DNA from: Bolinopsis microptera | Taxonomy: Eukaryota > Ctenophora > Tentaculata > Lobata > Bolinopsidae | Reading direction: 5' to 3' | DNA length: 64,000 bases | NCBI RefSeq assembly: GCF_026151205.1 | Contig: NC_087077.1 | Location: 18,026,475 to 18,090,474, forward strand | Part shown: piece by piece, positions 47,396 through 61,235 of the stretch | Position numbering within the stretch: the stretch's first letter is position 1 | Layout of the letters: the number at the start of each line of letters is the position of its first letter | Program-made: the position numbers and the translations under genes | Notes under the pieces: model-generated | Told to the model about the DNA's origin: nothing | What the model saw: only the letters and a program-made list of their open reading frames with translations | The model's database searches: none

Positions 47396-48324
47396 ATATA
47401 TATAATTCAAACCTGCCCAAGCTAGATAGCCATGGCTTGGGGGTACTGTTAATTATGATCAGTACAGTTTATTTTCCCGCATGATAGGGATATCAACATC
47501 AATATTAGTAGAGGAACAATACCATCACTTGGTTTGTTTAGGGTTCGGGATTCAGTCGGCCACCAGATTGATGGGACTGTCTTAGTCTCGTATATTCGTC
47601 AGAAGTACGTGGTGTCTTCACTCTTCTACAGTACTTCTCTCCATACAGCACTCAGAAGTAACTTTACAACTCTTTCACTCACCTCTAATAACTTTGTCCT
47701 TCCGCATTCCTCCGCCCTTTTTACTCATGGTCTAATTTTCCAGCTCAGAGAGCACTACACCTTTCTATTTTTTTCCTCGCTATAGCTGCTAATCAGTTAT
47801 AGGCTGTGGCCAGGCTTTGTTGTTATTGTTGTTATTATTGTTGTAGCACCCACTCTACTACAATATAGCTACGCACGAAGGAGGCGACTATTTCTAATGG
47901 GGTCCCGCCCGTTTCTCTGGTGTCGAACTTGAGTGCTAACCTCACTGTGTCGTCAGAGAGTTCTCAGAGTACAAGGACCGGGTCAGGGAGGTGCCTTTTT
48001 TGTAGAAATACTCACACCCACGCACACCCATGGTCACGTTTTGATTTACAGGGGTCTCGGGCGAAATGAATGAAATTAGCACTTGCTTGGAATGCGTCCG
48101 TTTTCAATCTACCCACTCTCTCAGCGGCGTGTCTTTACGCCATGCTCCACAGCACATCTTTTAAACTAAAATATCGGCCCAGGCCTCTGCTGTGCCTAGG
48201 CCTCTGCTTCAACTATAAGTTTTATCTGTCCACAGTATGAAATTTATTGGCTTGGCAGGTTTACTGGTTAAGTGACAAGAAATGTCGGGATAGATGCTGT
48301 CATTGACTGGCTGACGAGTTAAAT
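47396..48324. other. segment C remainder, unique non-coding sequence
   Basis: Lies between the retrozyme and segment B and is absent from the second A-B copy. Contains a TTGTTATT run at 47818-47845. No gene supported. Confidence 0.5.
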
Positions 48325-48764
48325 ATACCAAGTTAAATTAATCACGTTTAGATGGCTGAATGACGGTCAGTTTGATACTCCTGACACAGTAACAGTAAAC
48401 AGAGCTATCTCCGTCAGAAGGTTATCAAAATATAATACAAATATTATCTCCGCACCTTATTATAAACCAGCATTGCTAAAAATCCTAAAATTCCCTGTGT
48501 TCTTAGTCTTCAAAATGGGACACTTATAAGGCATAGACATTAGACATGTCACTTAAAAATCTAAATTTGTCAGTGAACCCGGTATGACAGATTAATCAGT
48601 CTGTTGCACATTATGTCACTAAAAATTCATTCCCAGTATTCCTTGTAGGATTCTTGTGTCAACTTTTGATTTTAGCCCCTCTCTCAAATTGTTGCTTTTG
48701 CTACACGTTAATATTCCTGCTTATTTTATTTATTAATTACTATATATAGTCTTGCTTTTTTATA
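48325..48764. repeat. segment B, first copy
   Basis: Near-identical to 49529-49968. Small frames in it are repeat sequence. Confidence 0.92.
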
Positions 48765-49968
48765 ATTGTGATCAAATGTTAAAGTTCGATTGCAAAATTA
48801 ATTCGTTGGTTCTCGCGTTTTATCCACAGTGAACTCGTCTGTGGTATTTCACAAAAATAATTCATTCGCAAAAATAGGGATGTAAATGAAACATATCTAC
48901 GTATCTTATTAGCTTATTGAATTATTGATAATATTGGATTATGATATCGGTTTATGATCATTTCGCTTTACCTTGTGTCAACAGCTTTTGTATTTGTCTA
49001 ATACATTTTTTCGTATTGAATCTCCGTTATCTTTATTCTTGTAGTTTTTTTTGCGCTGCTGACATCACATGTTATGTTAGTTGTCAATTACTACACCGCA
49101 TAACACACCGCTAAGTTGATATTGTTTGTTTTTTCATAATTCAAGTGTTACACTGTTAATTATATTTATAATATATATATTTTTATTCAGCCACAACTGT
49201 CAGTAAAACAACGCCTTGACTTCAAATGTCGGTAAAATGTACCTTTACAGTCATCCTCAATAAATGTATTTAATTGTAGTTGTGAAAATAGTTTAAAACT
49301 ATTTAGTTATAAAATATATATATATTAATAAAATGATGCAAAGAACTATTTCGAAGATCTAATCAACACCGACTTTTAATGTGTAGGAGTACAGCAACAA
49401 AATATATATATGTATATCCATAGTCACATTGTTTCGTCCTATTAGGACTCATCAGTATGGCTCAAATCATCAGGGTTGGTTTTGCCGATGGCGGGTATCG
49501 ACCCAGCAACCTTGCGATTACTGGCTCGATACCAAGTTAAATTAATCACGTTTAGATGGCTGAATGACGGTCAGTTTGATACTCCTGACACAGTAACAGT
49601 AAACAGAGCTATCTCCGTCAGAAGGTTATCAAAATACAATACAAATATTATCTCCGCACCTTATTATAAACCAGCATTGCTAAAAATCCTAAAATTCCCT
49701 GTGTTCTTAGTCTTCAAAATGGGACACTTATAAGGCATAGACATTAGACATGTCACTTAAAAATCTAAATTTGTCAGTGAACCCGGTATGACAGATTAAT
49801 CAGTCTGTTGCACATTATGTCTCTAAAAATTCATTCCCAGTATTCCTTGTAGGATTCTTGTGTCAACTTTTGATTTTAGCCCCTCTCTCAAATTGTTGCT
49901 TTTGCTACACGTTAATATTCCTGCTTATTTCATTTATTAATTACTATATATAGTCTTGCTTTTTTATA
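48759..49968. repeat. second A-B copy, lacking the 1.2-kb middle
   Basis: 48759-49528 repeats segment A and 49529-49968 repeats segment B, joined directly at GGCTCG|ATACCAAG. The first copy has 1.2 kb (47125-48324) between them. Simplest reading: a 2.42-kb tandem duplication followed by a deletion in the second copy. Confidence 0.88.
49418..49460 (-). ncRNA. hammerhead ribozyme, cleavage triplet lost (copy 3)
   Basis: Identical to the 47014-47056 copy, including GAC at the cleavage triplet; it arose with the segmental duplication. The retrozyme unit here is cut off at 49528, after the B box and before the A box. Confidence 0.82.
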
Positions 49969-51332
49969 GTCTTGCTTTCAAAATAAAAGTCCGTTTTGAG
50001 ACAATGAAAAAATTCAAACCATCCAGCTGAAGCTGTAGAACACTCCATTTCCTTGTAAGAACCCTCTGTTTCGCGCCCTCCGTAACGCGGATATAGCCAG
50101 GTATACATACAGTGACTTCAGATTCGAACCGATAACCAGTTGTTTGCAATTCTGTGTAGCGACCATGGCACCTGAACATGGTCACATTAAATTTATTAAT
50201 GCTTTTCATACAAAGTTACAACAAAGTCTTCATGTTATGCATCCTGGGTTTGGACAGACCCGCTTAAAATAATGCATTGTGTAGCCCGTAAACGTATTGC
50301 TCCCATTAATGCAGGAAGATTACATCATAATAGAATATCTTGATAGCATCTGCATTGTGATATCTTGGTATTGCATCATATCTGCATTGTGCTCTTAAAG
50401 TAATGCGACCTCGTGAGACGTTTTAACAAAACTTAACCTGGGACGGTCCTACACAGCTGACGCCTACCGTCAAATATAATAAAGATATTGTCCAATGAAA
50501 ATCCATTAGTTGGCTATAAAGCCAGCTACTTGCGCGACTGTAATTCCTAGCACAGTGTTTTGCGTAGTACGTGCAACGATGTACTGCCTGCTTGTTTACC
50601 ATTACAATGTTTATAATCATGTATTGCCTGGCTGAGAACCCATATCGTGGTAAGAATAAGTGGAGGTTGATATATCAGCCAGCTGAAATACGTAGCCTCG
50701 TGACGCTATTCAGTATTCCTCCTACTTCTCCATAATGCAGTGCTAACCTACCCTGCTCTAGCCTCGTTGTATTTACCTTACTCTTAGCAATGTTATTGTT
50801 AACCATGCGGGTTTATAAAGCGATGCTGAGCAGTTAGCACATAATATCACAATCACATCGGGCAATGTACTCTTGGGGAGGCACATTTTACGTGTAAATT
50901 CCTTATCCTGCATTATTCCATCAATCAACATGAAAAGTAGCAGTGGTCTCTAATCTTGTAATAGGAGTTGCTACTTTCCTTCGTGGTACTCGTTACTAAC
51001 TACTATTACTAACTAACTGCTGTTATTGCCGGTCATCATGACCGCTTTGTTTTGATAATGTTATGCTTCGTCTCTGTGATATAGTTTTGTTTTCGGTATT
51101 TTGAGTTTATTAGAATTGGAAGTACCTATACTATTATACGATGAAATAATTTTGTCAGATCGTAATAAACAAATATTTGGGATTCCTAAATATTAGCAAT
51201 AGAGCAGAGAAAGTTTAATATATGTTGTAATCGTAGTATACTTCTGCTATCAATTGTAACTTGAGTGCTGTTGACAACAAAGTACTTTTTACCAAAAAGG
51301 AAACTTCCAGCAAAAGACACTGATAGTGGAGG
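49969..51332. other. non-coding sequence
   Basis: No supported gene. A short ATG frame MYCLAENPYR before GTAAGA at about 50640 ends in phase 1 and is not counted. Confidence 0.4.
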
Positions 51333-51388
51333 ATGGATGAGCTCTCACTGCTGGGAGGTAGTCTGTACCGGCTCAAACTGAGATATGG
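51333..51388 (+). CDS. candidate alternative first exon, 18 codons, phase 2 donor
   Basis: ATG 51333 has an in-frame TAG three codons upstream (51324), so translation would start here. The frame MDELSLLGGSLYRLKLRY runs two bases further to a consensus donor GTAAGT at 51389. Short, amphipathic, no domain. Same donor phase as the other first-exon candidates. Confidence 0.58.
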
Positions 51389-53421
51389 GTAAGTGGTGTG
51401 CGGTGGCGTTACAATTCGGCACCTTATTATGCACAAGTCTAGACTAGTAACAAGGCACACTGTCAGTGTATCCACACAGATTCTAGACTTTTCTCCCTCT
51501 TAAGTCTTATCTTATCTTTTAGGAAACTCTCCTACAGTACCCCATGTTCACAAACAATCTGTCAGTTTTACTATAATTCACTTACCCCGATTACGGATTA
51601 CATGTATAGAATATTCTAGTATTTATTCGTATAACCAAATTATTTGTAAAACTTTTGATTTGTAACTATGTTTGTTCATAACTATTTTGTTGCTCACAGT
51701 TCACGTTGATTGATAAGAGTCGGGATACAAAATAATCACGCATATTGTGCGTGATTGTTTAATCGAAAGTATCGCTTTGATTATATCCTGGCAATTTGAT
51801 TTAATTTATATTAATTCATAATATTATTGTTATATCATGTTTCACAAGTTATACCAATGACCGACTATAAATAGATATTTTGAATAGACTAGATACGGTT
51901 TAGTACAATCTCACTAGATTACAATAGAAGTCGAATTATAAATTATACCAATGACCTACTATAGATGAGGTTTTAAATAGAAGCGGTTTAATAAAATCTT
52001 ACTTCCGCTACATCGCAATTGCAGTCGAATTGAACGATTGATGTTGTTTATTCTTTTCTCCATGACGTATATTTTTTCGAATATTTGACATCAGTTCAGT
52101 CTTGAGTCTTTACTTATAAGTGTGACCTTGAACTCGATGAATTATTTGTTCTTCGGAATAACATTTCTCTCGAGGAATTTGCCAATTCGAGAAGACGCTA
52201 ATTTTCGGAGACTAATAACCGCCAATATGTTCGTGGGAAATGGAAACTTTCAGTAGGGCTATAACTGGCATTTGCAATCACGTGTAACAGCTCCACTCTA
52301 ATCGTCTTATCAGCCCGTGATTCAGGTCTTCCAACCCCCTCTTCGTTACTTATCGATCAAAAATTCATTATTCTTTAATCAAGAATTCATTTTCAAAATT
52401 AACAAGGGGTTTGGTTACATCCTCTAAATTTTATTGGACAGTGAATGATAATTTGGCGATCAAAAGGATGCTACATAAGGAATCAGAAATAAATTCCAAC
52501 GATTGTGAAACGAAATTAAGATTCCATTGATCCACTAAACTCTAGAATATTTGGTTGGCACGGTACCTTTTATTGTTTTGTTAGCCAGGTTTAGTTCCGG
52601 TTTGTTTGTTATCCAAATATGTGACGTTTCAACTTTCACTCCTTGTCACACATTCTTGGCGTACTGATGACGTCACTTGATTAAATTTCGGGCAAACATT
52701 TTACTTATTGAATTTGACAGCAAATTCTGACAAGTCATAGTAAATGCTTTATCTTTAGTAAATGCTTTATCTTTGCGATAAGATTTGTTCTACCTATTTT
52801 GTCCAATTCTACTTTTTTGCCCTGACGTCAGTACTCAACTTTTATTGCTTCAATATTCCGCAATTGGTGCTATCAAAATCGATTATCGTTATCAGCTATC
52901 ATATCTTGACATTACAGAGTGGCAATGATTTTCTTTACCAGCGCTTACATCTAGTATTCTTTGTGCCTATCATGTTTTTTAGCAAATACCAGGTGAATTA
53001 TACACGCCTGCCTTTTACAAATCCCATTTGTTTGAAGTGCTTGCATATATAGAATCGGAACTGCTCATTTATTTTCATACAGAGGAACGTAAAAATTTAA
53101 CTTCTATAAGGTTTGATTACATAATATCGCCTGGTTAAACAAACAGCTGAGGAATTCACTAGATTTTCTGAACACATAATTCAGAAATTAATACATAATT
53201 CGCAGTTCTTTCCTTGTTTTATGGGCAATTTTCCAAATTGGACGCTCACTAAATGACCACGATAATTATGTCCTGCCAGTATTCAATGTGATGAGGCTCA
53301 TCATTTTTCATTTTTGCTGATAATTTTGCCGTGTTTGAGATATTTCTTCAGCGCCATCAGTTTTTGTCGCTTACCAGATATTTATTTTGATCGTTCTCTT
53401 CAACTCCGACCTTATCTCAAG
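51389..53421. other. non-coding sequence, probably intron
   Basis: A small direct repeat TAGTAAATGCTTTATCTT occurs at about 52739 and 52757. TGACGTCA occurs near 52668. No gene supported. Confidence 0.4.
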
Positions 53422-53567
53422 ATTACCACAAATAAAGCACGTGATCTACTCGAGCCCTCTGAAGTTGCCATGAAGTACGGGGTGAGGCAACGTGTCATGA
53501 TGCAGCGGAGATCTTCTGATCAGACGGATTATTGCTCCATGAACTATAGGAGGTTCAACAATGCGGG
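53422..53567 (+). CDS. candidate exon, 48 codons, phase 2 donor
   Basis: Acceptor-like CCTTATCTCAAG ends at 53421 and a donor GTAAGA starts at 53568. The frame reads ITTNKARDLLEPSEVAMKYG and on, with an in-frame ATG at 53470 that alone would give 32 codons. The second half is basic and contains QRRSSDQTD, a kinase-like Ser site. The frame is also open upstream to about 53314, so the true 5' edge is uncertain. No domain recognised. Confidence 0.58.
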
Positions 53568-56500
53568 GTAAGACAGCTTTGTACATGCAAATTATTAATA
53601 TTAACAATTTATTAACTTATTATTAATATTAACTATAAATAAAATTCAAATCATACGATTGGCACAATGATCATAAATTCAAGATAATTTGTTCTCCTAA
53701 TTTTAGAAATATCTACTCAATTTGTAATTTGTTTACTGTTTACTTACTACTTATTCAGATATTACACTTACTACTTAGTTATTTTGTCGGAAAGTTTTTC
53801 TTTCATTTGACAACACCAGACGCATATTCATTTCTTTAGTTTTACTTCAGACTCTGACACTATCAGAGTCTGAAGTAAAAACTTATCCGGGATTATAGGT
53901 CAAGCTAAATGATGGTTTCAATATCTTGTTTGCAGTGATTTACCACCTTATCATGATCATGGTTACCAATCCAAATGCTACGATTGTTAGAAATCATATA
54001 GTAGCTCCAGATTTAATTATGTGTATTAATCTTGGCAATATATTCATCTTTACTTTACTTTACATCATTATATTGAACTGAATTTTGCGGATAATAACTA
54101 ATTAGTTACCTTTAGTAACTAGCTACAGTTACTATAGTCCATAACAACATTTCAACAAGGTGATCAGTGTCCTCTCTCAGTCTTGTTAACATTCTGTGTC
54201 GATCTATAATCTGCTGAGGAAATAAAACTTGTTAAATCAATTAAATGTCCTCCGCAAGTAGTTGTGAAATCAATAAATCTTTGTTCCTAACCTATCGCAA
54301 ATACCTTTGATTCAGTCAGGGCTATTTTGTGACAAGTCAACCCTATAATATCGGGTTAATTCGAGTATTCAGGTCTCACATGAAGCAGAGTAAGTGTGTA
54401 ACGACAATATTACACACATCTCACATACACAATATCGGTGAGGGTCACAGTATTCTATCACTGCACTACTTTTCTTTGTTGATCACCAATGACTCTGCAG
54501 ACGTTTCCTAATGTGTTTTGATTGTTTCACTCCCCTTGTTCATTATATTACTTCGTTAAACCTTTGTTTGTACCCGTTTGTTGAAACGGTTATATGATAA
54601 TTGTTTTGTACATAAATGGAGTTGTGCAATGTGCATACAATGACCATTGCCTAATACCTTGATAAGATTATATATTATCTCCTGAGTGCAGTTGACTCAG
54701 TTATAAATCTAGCCTAATCTAACTTTTTCCGGAACTTTTATGAATTTTCTGGGCATAATCTTTGATGCACCTCGTTATCGCCACAAAATGCATTTGTTTC
54801 TTCTTAACATTTTCCCGAGTTAGTTTTTTAATTGTGTTATCACCCACCGAGTCTGACCTTTCTTGTGAGAATTAATTACAATTGCCCTCTTCTCTCATTC
54901 CCGTGTGCTGTCCCAACATTCTTCTAGGCTTGTTCCAAGGTATCATGTCACTCCACTGTTATCCCTACATGAAATATCTACACGACTCAACTCCCGATTT
55001 AAGATCATATGTCCCTTGTGCCGCGGCTGCAGGAGCATCAGAGTTACAACAATTGTTTTTCTTGGGCCTGTGCCAAACATGGTGACTCAACGCGGTGTGT
55101 GTATGCCTCACTATCAGTTGTGTAGTATCACCGTTGTAGAGCGATGGCGAAATTGCGTTTCTTCATTTGTGTTGTAGCAGAAGTTTGTGAACACAGAAGA
55201 CGCAACCCACTTTTTGTTTGATTGGAGACGTCGCATTATCTGAATTTAATTGTGGTGAGAAACTGGTAGCGCAGAGATACAGATATGATCACATTTGAAT
55301 GGTTTCACCAAATACTATTCTTTATGTCACACACTAAAATAGTATGATTAGTAGCAATAGTATAGTGACTACTAAGAATGTCAGGACCAGATGACTGATG
55401 AAGCACAGTAACATTGTAGTAACCATGGTAACAAGACCTTGTAACCATGGTAATGGCGTAATGAGGTCCCGTAAAGTGTCCTAATGACATTATTTGTCTT
55501 AGTGTGGTCTTAAGTTTATGTTTAGGACTCTTGGCTTCCAAACAGCTCCTTTATTTCATGTGGTTCGAGACCAGTGACGTTAACAGCAGTTTAAGGATCA
55601 CTTTTGTAATTAGCTACTATCTTTTGAACAGTTGGTGCTTTATCACAAATTTGGAGCATTTGTCTGTCTAATTTTGGTAAAGGGTACTACTGTGTCATTA
55701 TTGTTTGAAAGAAACAACAGTTTATGAGCTTATCGTTATGCTATTCAGAAATAGGTAAATGAGTCTCAAGATCTTGAAAATGGTTCTCATTACGTAACCA
55801 TGCGTCCCAAAATTGTTTGGTTTTGGACAACGACGTGTAATTTGTAGTATATTAAGGTCCTGAAATATTTAACCCTGTACCAATAACCATACTGCAGCTA
55901 AACTCTTATTTTTTCTCTGGTTGGTTTTACATCGCATCATGTGGCTGTAGTCATCGAACAAATACGAGTAATAGTATGTCAATCCTATAAAATTGCACAT
56001 TTTGTAAAATTGTTAACTATACATGGAATAATTTGAAACCTTGAAACACCGCGGCTGTTATTGGTATTTTAGAATTACTATGCGATTCTCCACACACACA
56101 GTCACTGTACTTCTGTGTCGTGTGCCAAAGTATGCAGAAAACTTAGTCGACCTCTTTTTTCTCTTTCAGGAATCTAGAACAGAACTTGTACATTTTTTAA
56201 ATACCCGTTTTCCATGTGCTGCGGTATTTTTCTCTTTCTACTTCATGGTCGATTTATATAAATTAGTGTTCAAAGGAAATTGTCTTCTGTTGAACGACAG
56301 ACAACATTGTGAAGTAAGCCGATTGTTGAAAAATTAGTGAACTTAATTCCAAGAGAAAACCTACAAACGAAAAATTGTAGAGAATTTGTTGAGCTTGTCA
56401 AGTACTGTTGGTGTAAATTGTTGTTTCTCGCAGGCAAAACACTTTTAATTATCCTGTTACTACTAACACAAATACTGATACCACTTTTGTCTCCTACATT

Positions 56501-59144
56501 AATATTGCGGTTTCCGCCTCTAGAACGTATTGGTACAGTGAAGCTACTTCTCGCGTTTTCGTTGCGTGTTGGCATTCATCAGAAGGTTGTGTGCATCTCT
56601 GATTTTTCTAATGTAGTTTCTAATTGTCACATAGTTCGCCTTATAAGGCTCAGTGATGTTTGGGATTGTTAGTGACTTTATCTTCTCTTCTTAATGTGCG
56701 TCTTCAAGGTTACTTCAGATACAGTATGATCGTTAATCAGTCTCGATTAATCAGTTTCCACACCAAAGATGAAGGTAGTTGGTATAATTATGAACCTATT
56801 GGCTTGTATGCATATAATAATATGAGCTACAATCAAATTTGTACGGTGGTCCATTTCTATTGATTCTCCAGAATCAAAAAATTAAAATACGATCGAGATC
56901 AGACGTACTAGTAGCAATGAAGGACAGCGTTCTCTCGTTTTGTTTTGTTCACTTGGCTTGCAACAAAAGCTTTCATTGGAGTGTCACGTGCCAATCAGCA
57001 TCGACTTAACAATCTGATCACTGGATCACTCAAGTGGCGTTGAGAAAGCTGGCCTCGTAACATTGTTGCTTGTATGATGACGGAGATAGACTGATAGTTC
57101 TGTTGGCGTCGTGGTAAGCATCGGTCTGTGTTATCACTTATCTCTGCCTCGAAAATGGGATCCTCGAGCCTTTCTGCAGTTGAGATAACAGTTTTTAAGC
57201 AAAAATCGCCCGCCTGCTCCGACAACCTCTTTCTGAGAAAGAGTCTTTCTCTAAATCCGTTATATATATATATAAGATAAGGTTTATGACGTTATAATTG
57301 GTATTCCTTTCGTGACGTGATTCTCCGTGGACGGCATTAAAGGCTCTTATAGACGGTTATACAGTTATACAGGCTAGACGGTAAAAGTGAAATACTGTGC
57401 AGCAGTTGAGCAGTCATCACCTACCGTCCATAAAGGAGAAATGTTAACTTTCTGTGGAAGTCATCCCAGTTTATCATTCCTTGCTTTGTGTTTCCTACAA
57501 TCCTATGTTTCTCACGTGTTACTTATCCTAACAAAGCAGATATTCCAATCAAATCAACAGTTGGTTAATAGTAAGGTGTCAGGTATTTGCGGTAGAGCCT
57601 ACCCGTTAGTCATTAATTCCTGGTGTTCTAACTTCCACTTTGCAATAGTCATTAGCTCTCTGGGCTGGGGTGGTAATTAGAAATCGTGTTTTTTTGTGTG
57701 ACAGTATTAGACCTAGTGACCTACGTCACTTTTGATAAATCTGATTGGTTGTTCAATGTTTTATCAATCAAATCAAGAAGAACCCTGGCATAGCCATAGG
57801 TGTTCAAGCTGTGCGCTAAAGATGACGACATTTCCTTTCTATGAGAGCTCTGTAGCGTGGATAAATAGACACCTTATCCACGGTTGAGAGCTGTGTGCTT
57901 ATTTGAAGAAGGAAGCTGACAGTTTCCTCTAACGATCCAGATTACGTCTGTAGAGCTCACAACAGATGGTAAATCACAATAATCCTACAAAGGGCCCCCT
58001 CGTGCTCCATTGTGATGTTTACTGGACACCTGGTCCCCTGCAGATACTAGTCTCTTTTCTGAGTTGTAACTTGTTGTATTATGCTATAACAACTACTGTG
58101 TTACTCTAGGAGACTCTTCACATCTGACCTTTGTGCTTTTATTACTAGTTTTCTCTCCGGTTGTTTGATGTTTCTTTTAAAAGTGCAATTTGTTAATTGT
58201 TTACTTTTTAAAGTAAATGCAATTTGTTGATTGTTTACTTTTAAAAGTAAATGCAATCTGTGGTGTCACATCTGATAGGTTTCTGAATTACTGAGAGAGT
58301 AGTGACGGCCACGGTAAAAGCCTAAAAACCAGGCCTTACAATGTGACTAAATGACGTTGAAAGTTCATTATATCGTTCTTTGCATAGTTGTTGATATGGC
58401 TCACTGATTCCCAACTCAGTTACAATGTTGTTGAGTTGTTGTAGTCCATAAAAACATCATGTCACTGTCAGAGCCTTGCAGATTCAGATTATTACCAGTC
58501 GTGTAACTCCCCTGTATCAAACTGTTTTCTGGTGTTGGTCTCAGGAACGATCAAACACAGTTGGGGGGAGGTGACGTTACTACTCCTCTGTATTAAGTTA
58601 GAGAAACTTGCACTATTGTCGCACCTCCAAGTTCGCGGCCCTTCCACCGTCAGTCCTCAGTTAGTATTGACCCTACTGTGGATATCAATTAAACATGCCT
58701 TGTTCCTCTTATAATAACATATGACATAAACTGTGGGGGAGGCACACGGCAACAATTATCAGCCCAAATTATGCCTCTTCTCATTGTTACCGTGGCAGTT
58801 TGTTGATGGCAGGGCATTTAATATTCATGATGAACTCATCACTCACTCTACCCGGGGTCGGTGAGGTACAGCAGGATGCGTGGGGGTCAGGTTGTTTCTC
58901 CTTGGTAAACATTACTTACAGCAATTTAGTTTACGCTACACGGCACAGTGAGCTCATTGTCCTAAGTAGTAAAGTAGTCCCCTCCTGCTCTAGAGTTGAT
59001 ATGTAAGAGCAGGTTTAATGAGCTAGTTGTGTTTGTCTATTGAATCTTATCTTGCTGTTAGTACCTCTTTTTCTGGTACCTGGTGAATCGTTGTTTATTT
59101 ACACTATCTATATCCGCTTGATATTTCGTATGTTTGATATTGTA
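53568..59144. other. non-coding sequence, probably intron
   Basis: Holds the hairpin at 53840-53880 and a duplicated AAGTAAATGCAAT(T/C)TG with TTTACTTTTAAAAGTAAA palindromes at 58195-58260. Open frames such as 56041-56672 are hydrophobic and unsupported by splice sites or domains. Confidence 0.35.
53840..53880. repeat. perfect 18-bp hairpin, 5-base loop
   Basis: TTTTACTTCAGACTCTGA pairs without mismatch with TCAGAGTCTGAAGTAAAA. Could fold in RNA or mark a tiny palindromic element. Confidence 0.92.
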
Positions 59145-59410
59145 TACCTTACTCGGGATTATTATAACCGGGATAAAGTGGTGGGTTTTGGAAGATTCCG
59201 CCATATTTTTCCCGGTCAAAAATTTTACCAGTCATGAAAAAACCCGCCGACTCAGATTATGGGGTTCCAAGGGGGTGGTGATCATCATATTTTACCTGAA
59301 GTCTCATATGTGCTAGAGAAGACTTTTGAAGCAGTGGATGGAGGGCTGTAACTTTATTGGCGGTTGCTACCATAATTTCGTTATAAAAATCACAATTTGG
59401 TTATAGAAAT

Positions 59411-59738
59411 TTGACCAAAACCCATAATCATGGGTAGAGTGTACCGCTGCCAGTGTCTCTCTTTTCCAAACAAAAGGAAATGATATTAATTTGAATAACC
59501 GTCCGAAAATGCAAATTGATACCGAGAATGAAATCGGTCGCTCGCTTTTTCCATTCGATCACGGCTAACGAATTGTAATATAAAGCTTATTGATTGGAAA
59601 AAGCGAGCGACCGATTTCATTCTCGGTATCAATTTGCATTTTCGGACGGTTATTCAAATTAATATCATTTCCTTTTGTTTGGAAAAGAGAGACACTGGCA
59701 GCGGTACACTCTACCCATGATTATGGGTTTTGGTCAAA
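59411..59738. repeat. long palindrome 1, arms about 143 bp
   Basis: 59411-59553 is nearly the exact inverse of 59595-59738, with a 41-base loop. Arms begin TTGACCAAAACCCATAATCA and contain CGAGAATGAAATCGGTCG. Probably a small foldback or MITE nested in the larger element. Confidence 0.94.
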
Positions 59739-60741
59739 TATCATCTCTTTTTGATTATAATGTCAGGATAATTTACAAAGCCGAAATGTAAACTCATAAC
59801 TTCATTAATATTTATATTAATAATTAGGAGGTAATTTCATCGATTTCGAAATTTTACCTGACTGAATATGGCACTTTTTACTCATTCAAGTTGGCATTAA
59901 ATTCATATATAATGCCATTTAAATATCGTGGGAAAGCAGAATTTATTCGAAATCACGAATGAGCAAAATTCTCACCTTTCGCACGTGCAAACTTTGAGCG
60001 GACGTTGCGTGCGGATACAATATCTAATCACCGTAAATTTTTGCGTAGCAGTATTTTATATATAGTTTAATAAGCATGCAAAGTTTCAGAAGATTTCATA
60101 TAGAACTTGGATCACAACGGGACTCCAAAGTTGATAAAAATGGTGAAAACAGCAATTTTCAGTAATTTTAGCAATTTTCTATCAAATTGGGCGTGTCCCC
60201 ACGTGTGCAACTTTTTGATTTTCAACTTTAAAACTAGCCTATAACACAATTTAGACCTTTAAAAAGCAAAATTGAGCTCCACAACCCAAGGGATGGCCCA
60301 ACACCAGAGAATACTAATTCACAACTTTTGTGTTTTTATAAAATTATTCTTCAAAAAAGCACTTACTTCAATAGCGAATATCTTTATGAAGGAGCAAAGT
60401 AAGAAACTTTTTCGGTAGATTTTCAGAATGCTTGAACAATTATATAAGGTGAAAATGTTCTCAGATTTTGAATAAAATTACTCCTTAATGGTTTAAAATC
60501 GATTTGAAAAGTTGTTACTTTGTCAAAAATCAAGTTTTAAAAACACTTAATTTGATGACGTCATCAAGTGATGATGATGAAAATAAATTATTTTTTGATA
60601 TAATGTAAACTAAAGTATTAACAATTATCTTTAAAACCTGTGGTTCGAAATGACTGTATCTTTTATACTTTTGAATCTACGGACACTTAAATGTAGGCTA
60701 CAATTGACTGCAAAAGCGTCTATATATATATAATATATATA
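59739..60741. repeat. direct repeat unit, first copy
   Basis: Aligns by eye with 61236-62253 through matching blocks (TCATCTCTTTTTGATTATAA, AAATCACGAATGAGCAAAAT, GGGCGTGTCCCCACGTGTGC). No conserved open frame between the copies. Confidence 0.88.
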
Positions 60742-61235
60742 TTTGACCAAAACCCATAATCATGGGTAGAGTGGACCGCTGCCAGTGTCTCTCTTTCCCA
60801 AACAAAAGGAAATGATATTAATTTGATTGACCGTTCTCAAATGCAAAATGATACCGAGAATGAAATCGGTCGCTCGCTTTTCCCATTCATTCACGGCTTT
60901 CGAATTGTAATAAGTTTCGATTGATTACATCAATCAGATGCTGTAAAAATCTCTTTGGGTTGCGTTCGGGTCGATACCTAGTATTTCGGGATAAGGGTGG
61001 TAGTTACTACTGCTGAAGTTTATTGAATCTTTATTGCCGAGTACAGCTGCCTTTGGGTAGTTTTTCTTAGTCTATTACAATTGTAAATGAATGGGAAAAG
61101 CGAGCGACCGATTTCATTCTCGGTATCATTTTGCATTTGAGAACGGTCAATCAAATTAATATCATTTCCTTTTGTTTGGGAAAGAGAGACACTGGCAGCG
61201 GTCCACTCTACCCATGATTATGGGTTTTGGTCAAA
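60742..61235. repeat. long palindrome 2, arms about 150 bp
   Basis: 60742-60890 is inverse to about 61083-61235 with a loop of roughly 190 bases. Arms are diverged from palindrome 1 (for example GTGGACC for GTGTACC) but each arm matches its partner, so changes in one arm have been copied to the other. Confidence 0.92.

Noticed and set aside
56041-56672. Consecutive 98- and 111-codon frames with hydrophobic segments
   Set aside because: AT-rich sequence yields Leu/Phe-rich frames by chance; no motif, no supported donor or acceptor.
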